Shown: one piece after another, positions 40,312-48,911 of the stretch
How the letters are laid out: each line of letters starts with the position of its first letter
How positions within the stretch are numbered: the stretch's first letter is position 1
Source of the DNA: Streptomyces sp. JH34
GTDB lineage: Bacteria; Actinomycetota; Actinomycetes; Streptomycetales; Streptomycetaceae
DNA length: 64,000 nt
Direction of reading: 5' to 3'
NCBI RefSeq assembly: GCF_029428875.1
Contig: NZ_JAJSOO010000001.1
Span: 1,302,001 to 1,366,000, forward strand
Made by a program: the position numbers and the translations under genes
Notes under the pieces: generated by a model
What the model was told of the DNA's origin: nothing
What the model saw: the letters and a program-made list of their open reading frames with translations, nothing else
Database searches by the model: none

Positions 40312-41202
40312 TCACGGCGTAGGCAGCGCCTCCTCGGCCACCGCCAGCACCGCAAGCAGCGCCGCCGAGGGGTTGTCCGTGCGCCAGGCCAGCGCGGCCT
40401 GTCGCCGGATGGGCGGGCCGTCGAGGGGGCGGTAGACCAGCCCGTTCTGCTGGATGTGGCGGACCGAGGAGACCGTGAGCGTGACGCCGACCCCCGCGGC
40501 GACGAGGGCCAGGATCGTGTACGAGTCGGGGGCCTCCTGCACCACCCGCGGGTTGAAGCCGGTGGCCTCGCAGGCCTGGACCATCGCGTCGCGGACCGTG
40601 GAGCCGGCGTTCGCGGGGAAGGAGACGAAGGGTTCGTCGGCGAGGACCCCGATCGGGACGCTCTCCAGCCGGGCGAGCGGGTGGTCGGAGGGCAGCGCGC
40701 ACAGCAGCTCCTCCTCGTCGATGACCCGGTAGGCCACCCCCGGCTGGGTGACCGGCAGGCGGACGAACCCCAGGTCGAGGGAGCCGTCGGCGACCCGGGA
40801 GAGGGCGACGTTGGCGTACGTCTGCCCCTTCATGGCCAGTTCGATCCCGGGGTGGGAGGCCCGCACGGCCCGGGTCAGCAGCGGCAGCGTCTCGTGGCTG
40901 GACGCTCCGGCGAAGCCGATGGTGACCCGCCCGTACTCGCCCCGGCCGGCGGCCTTGGCGGCCCGCACGGCCGTGTCGAGGTCGGCGAGCACGGTGCGTA
41001 CGGGTTCGAGGAAGGACTCCCCCGCACTGGTGAGCCGCACCGAGCGGGTGTTGCGCTCGAAGAGCTGGACGCCGAGCTCCTTCTCCAGCTGCCGGATCTG
41101 CTGGCTGAGCGGGGGCTGCGCCATCTGCAGCCGCTTGGCGGCGCGGCCGAAGTGGAGTTCCTCGGCGACGGCGGTGAACGCGGTCAGATGACGCAGTTCC
41201 AT
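40312..41202 (-). CDS. LysR family transcriptional regulator
   Basis: A 296-residue LysR regulator of the BenM/CatM-like group: MELRHLTAFTAVAEELHFGRAAKRLQMAQPPLSQQIRQLEKELG helix-turn-helix, then a periplasmic-binding-like effector domain (VTIGFAGASSHETLPLL). ATG 41202 has GGAAG upstream; ATG 41214 is possible. It lies between the thiolase run and the divergent CoA-transferase genes and probably controls both. Confidence 0.92.
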   Translation of the reverse strand: MELRHLTAFTAVAEELHFGRAAKRLQMAQPPLSQQIRQLEKELGVQLFERNTRSVRLTSAGESFLEPVRTVLADLDTAVRAAKAAGRGEYGRVTIGFAGASSHETLPLLTRAVRASHPGIELAMKGQTYANVALSRVADGSLDLGFVRLPVTQPGVAYRVIDEEELLCALPSDHPLARLESVPIGVLADEPFVSFPANAGSTVRDAMVQACEATGFNPRVVQEAPDSYTILALVAAGVGVTLTVSSVRHIQQNGLVYRPLDGPPIRRQAALAWRTDNPSAALLAVLAVAEEALPTP

Positions 41203-41317
41203 CGGAGCTTCCATTCATTAACCAACGGTCTTGATTCGACCTTAATTTGGTATTGGACAGCAATCAATGGGCGCTGCCACGGTAAGGGCGACCAGCACGC
41301 ACTCGCCGAGGAGCACC
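41203..41317. promoter_or_regulatory. Divergent lysR/CoA-transferase promoter region
   Basis: A short A+T-rich gap with TTAACCAA (about 41218-41225) facing TTTGGTATTGG (about 41246-41256). It is a likely LysR target because of its position and dyad-like ACCAA/TTGGT pairs; exact boxes are not certain. Confidence 0.4.
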
Positions 41318-42274
41318 GTGGAGCGGACGGATACGGCCGACGGGCCCAGCAAAGTCATGTCGATGAGGGAGGCGGTAGCCGCCTTCGTGCACGACGGGGC
41401 GACCGTCTGCCTGGAGGGCTTCACCCACCTCGTCCCCACCGCCGCCGGGCACGAGATCATCCGCCAGGGCCGCGTGGACCTGACCGTCGTACGGATGACG
41501 GCGGACATCGTGGTGGACCAGATGATCGCCGCGGGCTGTGTCTCGCGGCTGGTCTCCTCCTTCGTGGGCAACTCCTCCGCCGGTTCGCTCGGTGAGCTGC
41601 GGCGCAGGATCGAGCGCGCCGACCCGGCCCCGCTGGCCTTCGAGGAGTACAGCCACTACGGGATGGTCTGCCGCTACCTCGCAGGGTCCCAGCGGCTGCC
41701 GTTCTACCCGCTGCGCAGCTACGGCGGCAGCGACCTGCCGGGCGTCAACAGCGATCTGCGCAAGGTGACGTCCCCCTATCCCGGCCCCGACGGCGAGCCG
41801 GAGCAGATCTACGTCGTGCCGCCCGTGAACCCGGACGTGACGATCATCCACGCGCAGCGGGCCGACCGCCGGGGCAACACCCAGATCTGGGGGCTGACCG
41901 GCGTCCAGGCGGAAGCGGTGTACGCGGCGGACAAGGCGATCGTCGTCGTCGAGGAGGTCGTCGAGGACGAGGTGGTCCGCTCGGACCCCAACCGGACGCT
42001 CGTGCCGTCGCACGCCGTGGACGCCGTCGTCGTCTGCCCGCGCGGCGCGCACCCGTCCTTCGCGCAGGGCTACTACGACCGGGACAACGACTTCTACCGG
42101 GCGTGGTCGCACATCAGCAAGGACCCGGAGCGGTTGCGGGCGTGGCTGGCGGAGTGGGTGTACGGGACGGCCGACCACGCAGAGTACGTCGACAAGCTGG
42201 GCGAGGAGTTCTGGGCGGGCCTCGCGGTCGGCGAGGCGCTGAGCGAACCGGTGAACTACGGGAGGCGGCTGTGA
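41318..42274 (+). CDS. CoA-transferase subunit alpha
   Basis: A 318-residue type I CoA-transferase alpha subunit resembling glutaconate/3-oxoadipate CoA-transferase A chains: SMREAVAAFVHDGATVCLEGFTHLVPTAAGHEIIRQGR at the start, SSFVGNSSAGSLGELRRRIE, YVVPPVNPDVTIIHAQRADRRGNTQIWGL. GTG 41318 has GAGGAG upstream. It overlaps the beta-subunit start by GTGA. The true CoA acceptor cannot be read from the sequence. Confidence 0.88.
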   Translation: MERTDTADGPSKVMSMREAVAAFVHDGATVCLEGFTHLVPTAAGHEIIRQGRVDLTVVRMTADIVVDQMIAAGCVSRLVSSFVGNSSAGSLGELRRRIERADPAPLAFEEYSHYGMVCRYLAGSQRLPFYPLRSYGGSDLPGVNSDLRKVTSPYPGPDGEPEQIYVVPPVNPDVTIIHAQRADRRGNTQIWGLTGVQAEAVYAADKAIVVVEEVVEDEVVRSDPNRTLVPSHAVDAVVVCPRGAHPSFAQGYYDRDNDFYRAWSHISKDPERLRAWLAEWVYGTADHAEYVDKLGEEFWAGLAVGEALSEPVNYGRRL

Positions 42275-43077
42275 GCGCGCCCCTGGAGAAGGAAGGGATC
42301 ATGACCACCACCGCACAGGAGACCGTCACCTCGTCCGAGTTGCTCTCGGTCGTCGCCTCGCGTGAACTCGCCTCCCGGCGCACGGTGTTCGCCGGGATCG
42401 GGCTGCCCACGCTCGCCACGGAACTCGCCCGTCTGACGGTCGCACCGCGGATCGAGGTCGTGTACGAGTCAGGGGTCTGCGGGGCGCATCCCTCTCATCT
42501 GCCGGAGACCATCGCCGACGCCGTCCTCATCTCGGGCGCGGAGGCCGTGCTGTCGATGCCCGCGCTGTTCGGCTGCGTGCTGCAGGGTGGCCACATCGAC
42601 GTGGGCTTCCTCGGTGCCGCGCAGATCGACCGGTGGGGCAACCTCAACACCTCCGTCATCGGGGACTGGAGGAGCCCCGCGGTGCGGCTCCCCGGCTCGG
42701 GCGGAGCCGTCGAGGTGATGGCCAACTCCCGCGAGGTGTTCGTGGTGATGCGCCGCCACAACCCGCGCTCCTTCACCGCGGCCCTGGACTTCTGCACCAC
42801 ACCGGGCCCGGACCGCGCGCTCGCCGAGGGCATCCGGCCGCTGGGCGCGGGAGTCACCCGGGTCATCACCGAACTGGGCATCCTGGCCCGGGCCGGCGTG
42901 GGCCAGGAACTCCGGCTGGTCGCCGTCCACCCCGGCGTGACGGTGGACCAGGTGCGGGAGGCCACCGGCTGGGACCTCCAGGTCGCCGAGGACGTCGGGA
43001 CCGTGCCGCCGCCGACCGGCGCCGAACTGCGGCTCCTGCGTGAGGACGTGGACCCCGGCCGCGTCTACCTCCGCTGA
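42271..43077 (+). CDS. CoA-transferase subunit beta
   Basis: 268 residues from GTG 42271 (GGGAGG upstream, overlapping the alpha stop) or 258 from ATG 42301, which also has a strong site (AAGGAAGGG). Beta-chain features: SSELLSVVASRELASRRTVFAGIGLPTLATELARL, the catalytic Glu in VVYESGVCGAHP, FGCVLQGGHIDVGFLGAAQIDRWGNLNTSVIGDW and DFCTTPGPDRALAEGIRP. It forms the heterodimer or heterotetramer with the preceding gene. Confidence 0.88.
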   Translation: MSAPLEKEGIMTTTAQETVTSSELLSVVASRELASRRTVFAGIGLPTLATELARLTVAPRIEVVYESGVCGAHPSHLPETIADAVLISGAEAVLSMPALFGCVLQGGHIDVGFLGAAQIDRWGNLNTSVIGDWRSPAVRLPGSGGAVEVMANSREVFVVMRRHNPRSFTAALDFCTTPGPDRALAEGIRPLGAGVTRVITELGILARAGVGQELRLVAVHPGVTVDQVREATGWDLQVAEDVGTVPPPTGAELRLLREDVDPGRVYLR

Positions 43078-43154
43078 ACCCGGCCGCGCCTTCCGACACC
43101 CCCGCGGCTACCGTCGCCGACATCGACCGCACCTGCCGAGAGGACGTAACCGCC

Positions 43155-44681
43155 ATGCGTATCAGGATCGTCGGCGCCGGAGCCATGGGCCGCGGCATCG
43201 CCCAGTGGGCCTCGGCCGCCGGGCACACCGTGGAGCTCGGCGACGTCCGGACCGAGGCGGTGACGGCGGCCGTGGACTTCGTACGGTCGATGCTGGACCG
43301 CGCGGTCCAGAAGGGCCGGATGTCCGCCGAGGACTCCGCCGCCGCCCTGGAGCGGCTGGTCCCGCTGGACGACCCGTGGGCACCGGGCCCGGACGTCGAG
43401 CTGGTCGTCGAGGCCGTGCGCGAGGACCTGGACACCAAGGCCGAGGTCTTCGGGAAGCTGGAGCAGGCCCTGCCGGAGTCCACGGTCTTCGCGACCAACA
43501 CCTCGTCCCTGTCGGTGACCCGGATCGCCGCCTCGCTGCGGGACCCGGGCCGGCTCGCCGGGCTGCACTTCTTCAACCCGGTGCCCCTGATGAGGATCGT
43601 CGAGGTCGTACCGGGCGCCGCCACCCGTCCCGGGATCCCCCCGTTGCTCACGGCGCTGGTCGAGAGCTGCGGTCACCGCGCGGTGACGGTGGCCGACACC
43701 CCCGGCTTCCTCGTCAACCACGCCGGCCGGGGGCTGGTCACGGAGGCCCTGGCGCTGCTGGAGGAGTCGGTCGCGGATCCGGCCGGCATCGACCGGATCG
43801 CCCGCGACGTGCTGGGGCTGCGCATGGGCCCGTTCGAGCTGATGGACCTCACCGGGCTCGACGTCACGGCGGCGGTGATCGACTCCATCTGGCAGGGCTT
43901 CCGCCACGAGGACCGGCTCCGCCCCTCCTTCCTCACCCCGAACCGGGTCACAGCCGGCCTGCACGGCCGCAAGAGCGGACAGGGCTGGTTCGCGTACGGC
44001 CCCGACGCGCCGGCGCCCGCCCCGGAACCGCCGGTCACGGGTGACGCCGGCCGGCCGGTGTTCGTGGCGGGCGCGGAGGGGGACGAGCTGCGCAGCGCGC
44101 TGGGCGCCGCCGGCGCGGTGGTCGGGACCGGCACCGGCCCCTCGGAGGACGCACTGGTGCTCGTCCCCGTCTGGGGCACCACCGTGGCGTCCGCGGTGGC
44201 CTCCCTGGGGCTGCCCGCCGCACGCACCTTCGGGGTGGATCCGCTGCCGCCGGCCGGCCGCCGCCGGGTGCTCGCGGTGACGCCCGCCTCGGACCCGTCC
44301 GCCGCGCGGGACGCCCGCGCGGTGCTGGCCCGCCCTGCGGACGGCGGGGAGCCCTTCGCCGTGTCGGTGGTGCGGGACACCGCGGGTTCGGTGGCCCAGC
44401 GGCTGCTCGCCTCTGTGGTCTCCGTCGCCGCCTCCATCGCGGAGCGCTCACTGGCGGCCCCGGCTGACATCGACGTCGCCGTGACCACGGGTCTCGGTTA
44501 CCCGGTGGGGCCCTTGGCCTGGGGCGACCGGGTCGGCGCCGCGCGGATGCTGGAGCTCCAGCGGTCCCTGCACGCCACGACCGGCGACCCGCGCCACCGT
44601 CCGACCCGCTGGCTCACGGAGCGCGCCCAGCTGGGCCTGCCGCTGACGGAGACGGGCACCTCGCCCGACGCCTGCGCGTAG
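43155..44681 (+). CDS. 3-hydroxyacyl-CoA dehydrogenase (PaaH-like, two-module)
   Basis: 508 residues. The NAD-binding GAGAMGRGIAQWASAAGHTVELGD opens the protein; NTSSLSVTRIAASL and the catalytic LHFFNPVPLMRIVEVVPG follow, then PGFLVNHAGRGLVTEALALLEE. A second 3HCDH_C-like module fills the C-terminus (IDVAVTTGLGYPVGPLAWGDRVGAARML), joined by an Ala/Pro-rich linker. It oxidises 3-hydroxyacyl-CoA during beta-oxidation-like steps, matching the thiolase and MaoC nearby. It follows the CoA-transferase pair by 77 bases. Confidence 0.92.
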   Translation: MRIRIVGAGAMGRGIAQWASAAGHTVELGDVRTEAVTAAVDFVRSMLDRAVQKGRMSAEDSAAALERLVPLDDPWAPGPDVELVVEAVREDLDTKAEVFGKLEQALPESTVFATNTSSLSVTRIAASLRDPGRLAGLHFFNPVPLMRIVEVVPGAATRPGIPPLLTALVESCGHRAVTVADTPGFLVNHAGRGLVTEALALLEESVADPAGIDRIARDVLGLRMGPFELMDLTGLDVTAAVIDSIWQGFRHEDRLRPSFLTPNRVTAGLHGRKSGQGWFAYGPDAPAPAPEPPVTGDAGRPVFVAGAEGDELRSALGAAGAVVGTGTGPSEDALVLVPVWGTTVASAVASLGLPAARTFGVDPLPPAGRRRVLAVTPASDPSAARDARAVLARPADGGEPFAVSVVRDTAGSVAQRLLASVVSVAASIAERSLAAPADIDVAVTTGLGYPVGPLAWGDRVGAARMLELQRSLHATTGDPRHRPTRWLTERAQLGLPLTETGTSPDACA

Positions 44682-44695
44682 AGGGTGACCACTCC

Positions 44696-44736
44696 GGGGG
44701 CCGTGACCGTTTCGTACAAGACCGGTCGCGGCCCCC
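44696..44736 (+). terminator. Hairpin after 3-hydroxyacyl-CoA dehydrogenase gene
   Basis: GGGGGCCGTGACCG (44696-44709) pairs with CGGTCGCGGCCCCC (44723-44736) with one mismatch. It ends 17 bases before the next gene. Confidence 0.7.
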
Positions 44737-44752
44737 GTCATACGGTCGTCCC

Positions 44753-45148
44753 ATGACTCCACGACTCGACGCCGTCTCCGTCACCACGGCCGACCTGGCC
44801 GCGTCCCTGGCCTTCTACCGCCGGCTGGGGCTCGACATCCCCGCGGGCGCCGAATCGGCACCCCATGTGGAGGTCGCGCTGCCCGGCGGGCAGCGCCTGC
44901 TCTGGGACACCGAGGACGTCGTCCGCTCCTTCGACCCCGGCTGGGCGGGGTCGAAGGGCGGGGAGCGCCTCGGGCTCGCCTTCCTCTGCGAGGACCCCGC
45001 GGAGGTCGACGCGGTGTACGCCGATCTGACCGGCGCGGGGTACGAGGGGCACCTGGCGCCCTGGGACGCCGTCTGGGGCCAGCGTTACGCGGTGGTCCTG
45101 GACCCCGACGGCTGCGCGGTCTCCCTGTTCGCCGCGAATCCCTCCTGA
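44753..45148 (+). CDS. VOC-family (glyoxalase/bleomycin-resistance fold) protein
   Basis: A 131-residue single VOC-domain protein: [26 protein letters not shown], then [59 protein letters not shown]. The metal-ligand pattern is incomplete: the first His is replaced by Ser/Thr, so enzymatic function is uncertain. Its last 64 bases overlap the convergent AraC-type gene. Confidence 0.88.
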   Translation: MTPRLDAVSVTTADLAASLAFYRRLGLDIPAGAESAPHVEVALPGGQRLLWDTEDVVRSFDPGWAGSKGGERLGLAFLCEDPAEVDAVYADLTGAGYEGHLAPWDAVWGQRYAVVLDPDGCAVSLFAANPS

Positions 45149-45846
45149 CCGGTGCCGGCCAGGTAGCCGCCGAGCGTCGTGCCCGCCAGGTCCCGCACCT
45201 CGCGGGCCAGATGTGCCTGGTCCGTGCAGCCGGCGGCGTACGCGGCCTCGGCGTAGGGGGTCCCGGCGCGCACGAGGGCCAGGGCGCGCTGCAGTCTCAG
45301 GACCCTGGCCAGCGTCTTGGGCCCGTAGCCGAAGGCGGCCAGCGAGCGGCGGTGCAGCTGGCGTGCGCCGAGCCCCACGGACCGTGCGGTGGCGGTGACG
45401 GAACTCCCCTGGCCCAGCTGTGCCGCGACGGCGGCCAGGAGCGGGTCGGGGGGCTCGACGCCCGCCGCGCGGCGCAGGGCGATGCCTTCCAGCGCGGCGG
45501 CCGGGTCCTCGGCCTCTCCTGTCAGCTCGGTCAGGTCGCGGACCACGCGACACGGCCAGAGGGCGTCGAGGGGGACGCGTCTGTCACGGAGCTCGTGCGC
45601 CGGCACGCCCAGGAGCGCCGGTGCCGTACCGGGGGCGAAGCGGATGCCCGCGCAGCTGCCGGAGAGCGCCGCGGCCGGGGTGAACGCACGGGTGTCGGGG
45701 CCCGCCACCATCAGCCGGCCGCCGGCCCACAGCAGATCCATGCAGCCGTCGGGCAGTACGGGCCGACCGGGGTCACGCACCCCGCTCCAGGTCCAGAGAA
45801 CCGCGCCGCCGAGCCGCGACGTCCGTTCCCCGTACCGTGCGCCCAT
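45085..45846 (-). CDS. AraC-family transcriptional regulator
   Basis: A 253-residue regulator with an N-terminal sensor part ([33 protein letters not shown]) and a C-terminal AraC helix-turn-helix ([42 protein letters not shown], then [28 protein letters not shown]). The C-terminal coding region overlaps the convergent VOC gene by 64 bases; both ends are conserved in their families, so the overlap is probably real. Targets unknown. Confidence 0.88.
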   Translation of the reverse strand: MGARYGERTSRLGGAVLWTWSGVRDPGRPVLPDGCMDLLWAGGRLMVAGPDTRAFTPAAALSGSCAGIRFAPGTAPALLGVPAHELRDRRVPLDALWPCRVVRDLTELTGEAEDPAAALEGIALRRAAGVEPPDPLLAAVAAQLGQGSSVTATARSVGLGARQLHRRSLAAFGYGPKTLARVLRLQRALALVRAGTPYAEAAYAAGCTDQAHLAREVRDLAGTTLGGYLAGTGQEGFAANRETAQPSGSRTTA

Positions 45847-45856
45847 GGTCACCAGG

Positions 45857-46987
45857 CTACGTGGCGTCCTTGTCACGGGACCCGTGCAGACGGGACTTCA
45901 CGTCGTCGGGGGGCAGGAACCGCGACCAGCGCTCGGGGAACTCGGAGGGCATGGACACGTCGTCGTCCTCCTCGTCGGCGTACGCGTCCCAGTGCGCGGC
46001 CTGGGTCCGTGCCACGAGCTCCGCGGCCTGGGCGGCCTTGACACGGTCGCTGGCGGCGCGGGCGGCGGCGGTCGCGAGCGAGGGCCAGACACGGTCGATC
46101 GCCGCGTTCACCGCGGCGCCCACGAGTACGGCGAACGCGGAGATGCCTATCCAGAGCAGGACGGCGATGGGCGCGGCCAACGAGCCGTAGATGGTGGGGC
46201 CTTCGACCGTGCTCGTCAGGTAGATCCTCAGGAGGAAACTGCCCAGCACCCACATCCCGAGGGCCACGAGCGCCCCGGGGACGTCCTCTATCCACGGTGA
46301 GCGGACAGGCACCGACACGTGGTAGAGCGTCGTCAGGAACGCGATGGACAGCAGTATCACCAGCGGCCAGTACATGACCGCGAGCACTTCCGTGCCCCAC
46401 GGGACGAACTCCACCACCCGGTCCGGGCCGACGACCAGCAGCGGCAGGACCACGGCGCCCAGCAGCAGCGCCACCACGTACAGCAGGAAGGCGAGGAGCC
46501 GTGTCTTGACGATGCCGCGGTGGCCGTCGAGCCCGTACATCACGGTGATCGTGTCGATGAAGACGTTCACCGCGCGGGAGCCCGACCAGAGCGCGATCGC
46601 GAAGCCGATGGAGATGATGTCGGGGCGCGCGCCCGTGGTGACGTCGGCTATGAGCGGTTTGGCGATGTCGTTGACGCCGCGTTCCGACAGCACCGTCTGC
46701 ACCGCGCCCAGGATGTTGCGCTCGATGGAGGCGACCGTCGTGGTGGACGTCCAGTCGTCGACGTATCCGAGCAGCCCGATCAGGCCGAGCAGCAGCGGGG
46801 GCAGGGACAGCAGGGTGAAGAACGCCGCCTCGGCCGCGAGGCCGAGGATGCGGTACTCGATGCACGAATTGACCGTGTCCTTGAGCAACTGCCACGCCAT
46901 CTGCCGCTTCGAGACGTTGCGGTAGAGGACTCGGGCCCGGTGGAGGCGGCCCGGTGGCCGTTCGGGTGTTTCATTTGCTGCCTGCAC
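45857..46987 (-). CDS. YihY/BrkB-family membrane protein
   Basis: 376 residues with six to seven membrane segments and the YihY signature ([110 protein letters not shown]). The cytoplasmic tail is acidic. GTG 46987 is the best family-consistent start, but AAGGAGG lies almost on top of it, an odd arrangement. The family was once called ribonuclease BN, without good support. Confidence 0.87.
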   Translation of the reverse strand: MQAANETPERPPGRLHRARVLYRNVSKRQMAWQLLKDTVNSCIEYRILGLAAEAAFFTLLSLPPLLLGLIGLLGYVDDWTSTTTVASIERNILGAVQTVLSERGVNDIAKPLIADVTTGARPDIISIGFAIALWSGSRAVNVFIDTITVMYGLDGHRGIVKTRLLAFLLYVVALLLGAVVLPLLVVGPDRVVEFVPWGTEVLAVMYWPLVILLSIAFLTTLYHVSVPVRSPWIEDVPGALVALGMWVLGSFLLRIYLTSTVEGPTIYGSLAAPIAVLLWIGISAFAVLVGAAVNAAIDRVWPSLATAAARAASDRVKAAQAAELVARTQAAHWDAYADEEDDDVSMPSEFPERWSRFLPPDDVKSRLHGSRDKDAT

Positions 46988-47004
46988 CTCCTTACCGTAT
47001 CGGC

Positions 47005-48642
47005 ATGGCAGCAAGCACCCACACAGTGACCAACCAGGTTCCGCCGCTGGTCGGCTATGACGTCTTCGCCGGCGACCGGGCGCTGACGGAGGCCGTCGAG
47101 CGGCATCTCGCGCCCGGGATCCTCGACGAGGCACGGGAGGAACTCAGCACGCTGGGCCGTTCCGCCGGCTCCGTCCAGGCCCAGGAGTGGGGTGCGCAGG
47201 CGAACGAGAACCCGCCGAGGCTACGCACCCACGACCGTTACGGGCACCGCGTCGACGAGGTCGACTTCCACCCGGCCTGGCACCGGCTGCTGGGGCACGC
47301 CGTCACGGCCGGACTGACGGACGCCTGGGGCAGGCAGGGCGGGCACGTCCGGCGCGCGGCCGGGTTCCTGGTCTGGACGCAGGCCGAGGCGGGCCACGGT
47401 TGCCCGCTGTCGATGACGCACGCGGCGGTCCCGGCGCTGCGCACCGATCCGGCGCTGGCCGCGGAATGGGAGCCGCTGCTGACCTCGCACGTGTACGAGG
47501 AGGGACTGCGGCCCGCGTCGCAGAAGGCCGGTGTGCTCTTCGGGATGGGCATGACGGAGAAGCAGGGCGGCACCGACGTGCGGTCCAACACCACCCGTGC
47601 CGACGCCCTCGCGGCCGACGGGGAGTACCTGCTCACCGGTCACAAGTGGTTCTGTTCGGCCCCCATGTCCGACGGCTTCCTGGTGCTGGCCCAGGCACCG
47701 GGCGGGCTGAGCTGCTTCCTCGTGCCGCGGGTCCTCCCGGACGGCGCCCGCAACCCCTTCGCGATCCAGCGGCTCAAGGACAAGCTGGGCAACCGGTCCA
47801 ACGCCTCCGGCGAGGTCGAGTTCGACGGGACGTGGGCCCGCCGGGTCGGCGAGGAGGGGCGCGGGGTGCGCACCATCATCGAGATGGTGGCGGCGACCCG
47901 GCTGGACTGCGTGGTCGGTTCGGCCGCGCTGATGCGGCAGGCGGTGGCGCAGGCGGTCCACCACAGCGCCCACCGCAGCGCGTTCGGCGGACTGCTGATC
48001 GAGAAGCCGCTGATGCGCAACGTACTGGCGGACCTGGCCCTGGAGTCGGAGGCGGCGACGACGCTCGCGCTGCGGCTGGCGGCCGCCTACGACGCGGACA
48101 CGGAGCAGGAGCGGGCCTTCCTGCGGATCGCGGTGCCGGCCGCCAAGTACTGGGTGACGAAGCGGTGCTCCGCGGTGGTGGGCGAGGCCCTGGAATGCCT
48201 CGGCGGCAACGGTTACGTCGAGGAGTCCGGGATGCCGAGGCTGTTGCGCGAGGCGCCGCTCAACTCGATCTGGGAGGGCTCGGGCAACGTGCAGGCGCTC
48301 GACGTCCTGCGGGCGCTGCAGCGTGAGCCGGGGGCGCTCGACGCGTTCCTGCGGGAGGTCGGGAAGGCCCGCGGCGCGGACCACCGGCTCGACGCCGCGA
48401 TCAAGGACCTGCTGACGGAGCTGGCCGACCTGGACGCCGTCGAGGCGCGCGCCAGGCGGCTCGTGGAGCGGATGGCCCTGGTGCTGCAGGGTTCGCTGCT
48501 GCTGCGATGGGCGCCGCCGGAGGTCGCGGACGCGTTCTGCGCCTCGCGGCTGGGAGGGGACTGGGGCTCGGCCTTCGGGACGCTGCCGCACAGCCTGGAT
48601 CTGGCCGCGGTCGTGGAGCGTGCGCGGGCCGGGGAGTCCTGA
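47005..48642 (+). CDS. AidB-like acyl-CoA dehydrogenase
   Basis: A 545-residue flavoprotein resembling E. coli AidB of the alkylation response: N-terminal NENPPRLRTHDRYGHRVDEVDFHPAWHRLLGHAV, then FLVWTQAEAGHGCPLSMTHAAVPAL, GMTEKQGGTDVRSNTTRA, YLLTGHKWFCSAPMSDGFLVLAQ and CLGGNGYVEESGMPRLLREAPLNSIWEGSGNVQALDVLRAL. AidB binds FAD and DNA and may protect genes from alkylation. ATG 47005 has no clear ribosome site, so translation might be leaderless. Its start is 17 bases from the divergent YihY gene. Confidence 0.9.
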   Translation: MAASTHTVTNQVPPLVGYDVFAGDRALTEAVERHLAPGILDEAREELSTLGRSAGSVQAQEWGAQANENPPRLRTHDRYGHRVDEVDFHPAWHRLLGHAVTAGLTDAWGRQGGHVRRAAGFLVWTQAEAGHGCPLSMTHAAVPALRTDPALAAEWEPLLTSHVYEEGLRPASQKAGVLFGMGMTEKQGGTDVRSNTTRADALAADGEYLLTGHKWFCSAPMSDGFLVLAQAPGGLSCFLVPRVLPDGARNPFAIQRLKDKLGNRSNASGEVEFDGTWARRVGEEGRGVRTIIEMVAATRLDCVVGSAALMRQAVAQAVHHSAHRSAFGGLLIEKPLMRNVLADLALESEAATTLALRLAAAYDADTEQERAFLRIAVPAAKYWVTKRCSAVVGEALECLGGNGYVEESGMPRLLREAPLNSIWEGSGNVQALDVLRALQREPGALDAFLREVGKARGADHRLDAAIKDLLTELADLDAVEARARRLVERMALVLQGSLLLRWAPPEVADAFCASRLGGDWGSAFGTLPHSLDLAAVVERARAGES

Positions 48643-48667
48643 GGGCCACCGCCGGTCGGCAAACGAC

Positions 48668-48703
48668 GGAGGGTGGTGCTGCGCCGACACGGCACCACCC
48701 TCC
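48668..48703 (+). terminator. Hairpin after aidB-like gene
   Basis: Perfect 12-base arms GGAGGGTGGTGC (48668-48679) and GCACCACCCTCC (48692-48703). The rest of the gap to 48911 holds a GGGCCC-TTC-GGGCCC hairpin near 48851 and no gene. Confidence 0.75.
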
Positions 48704-48911
48704 ACGCTTGTGCACCACCGCACGGCGGGTCGGGGACTCCCCACGCGGTGTTCCTCCACTGTTGTACGGTCTGCACCCCCTCACCAGAGTTGCAATGGGT
48801 TGCAAACGTTGCGTGGAGTGCGAGCCAACGGAACCCCCGCACGGCAAAATGGGCCCTTCGGGCCCCGTTCCCCTTTTACGGACCGGGCCCACGCTTGCTG
48901 GGGGGACCGTC

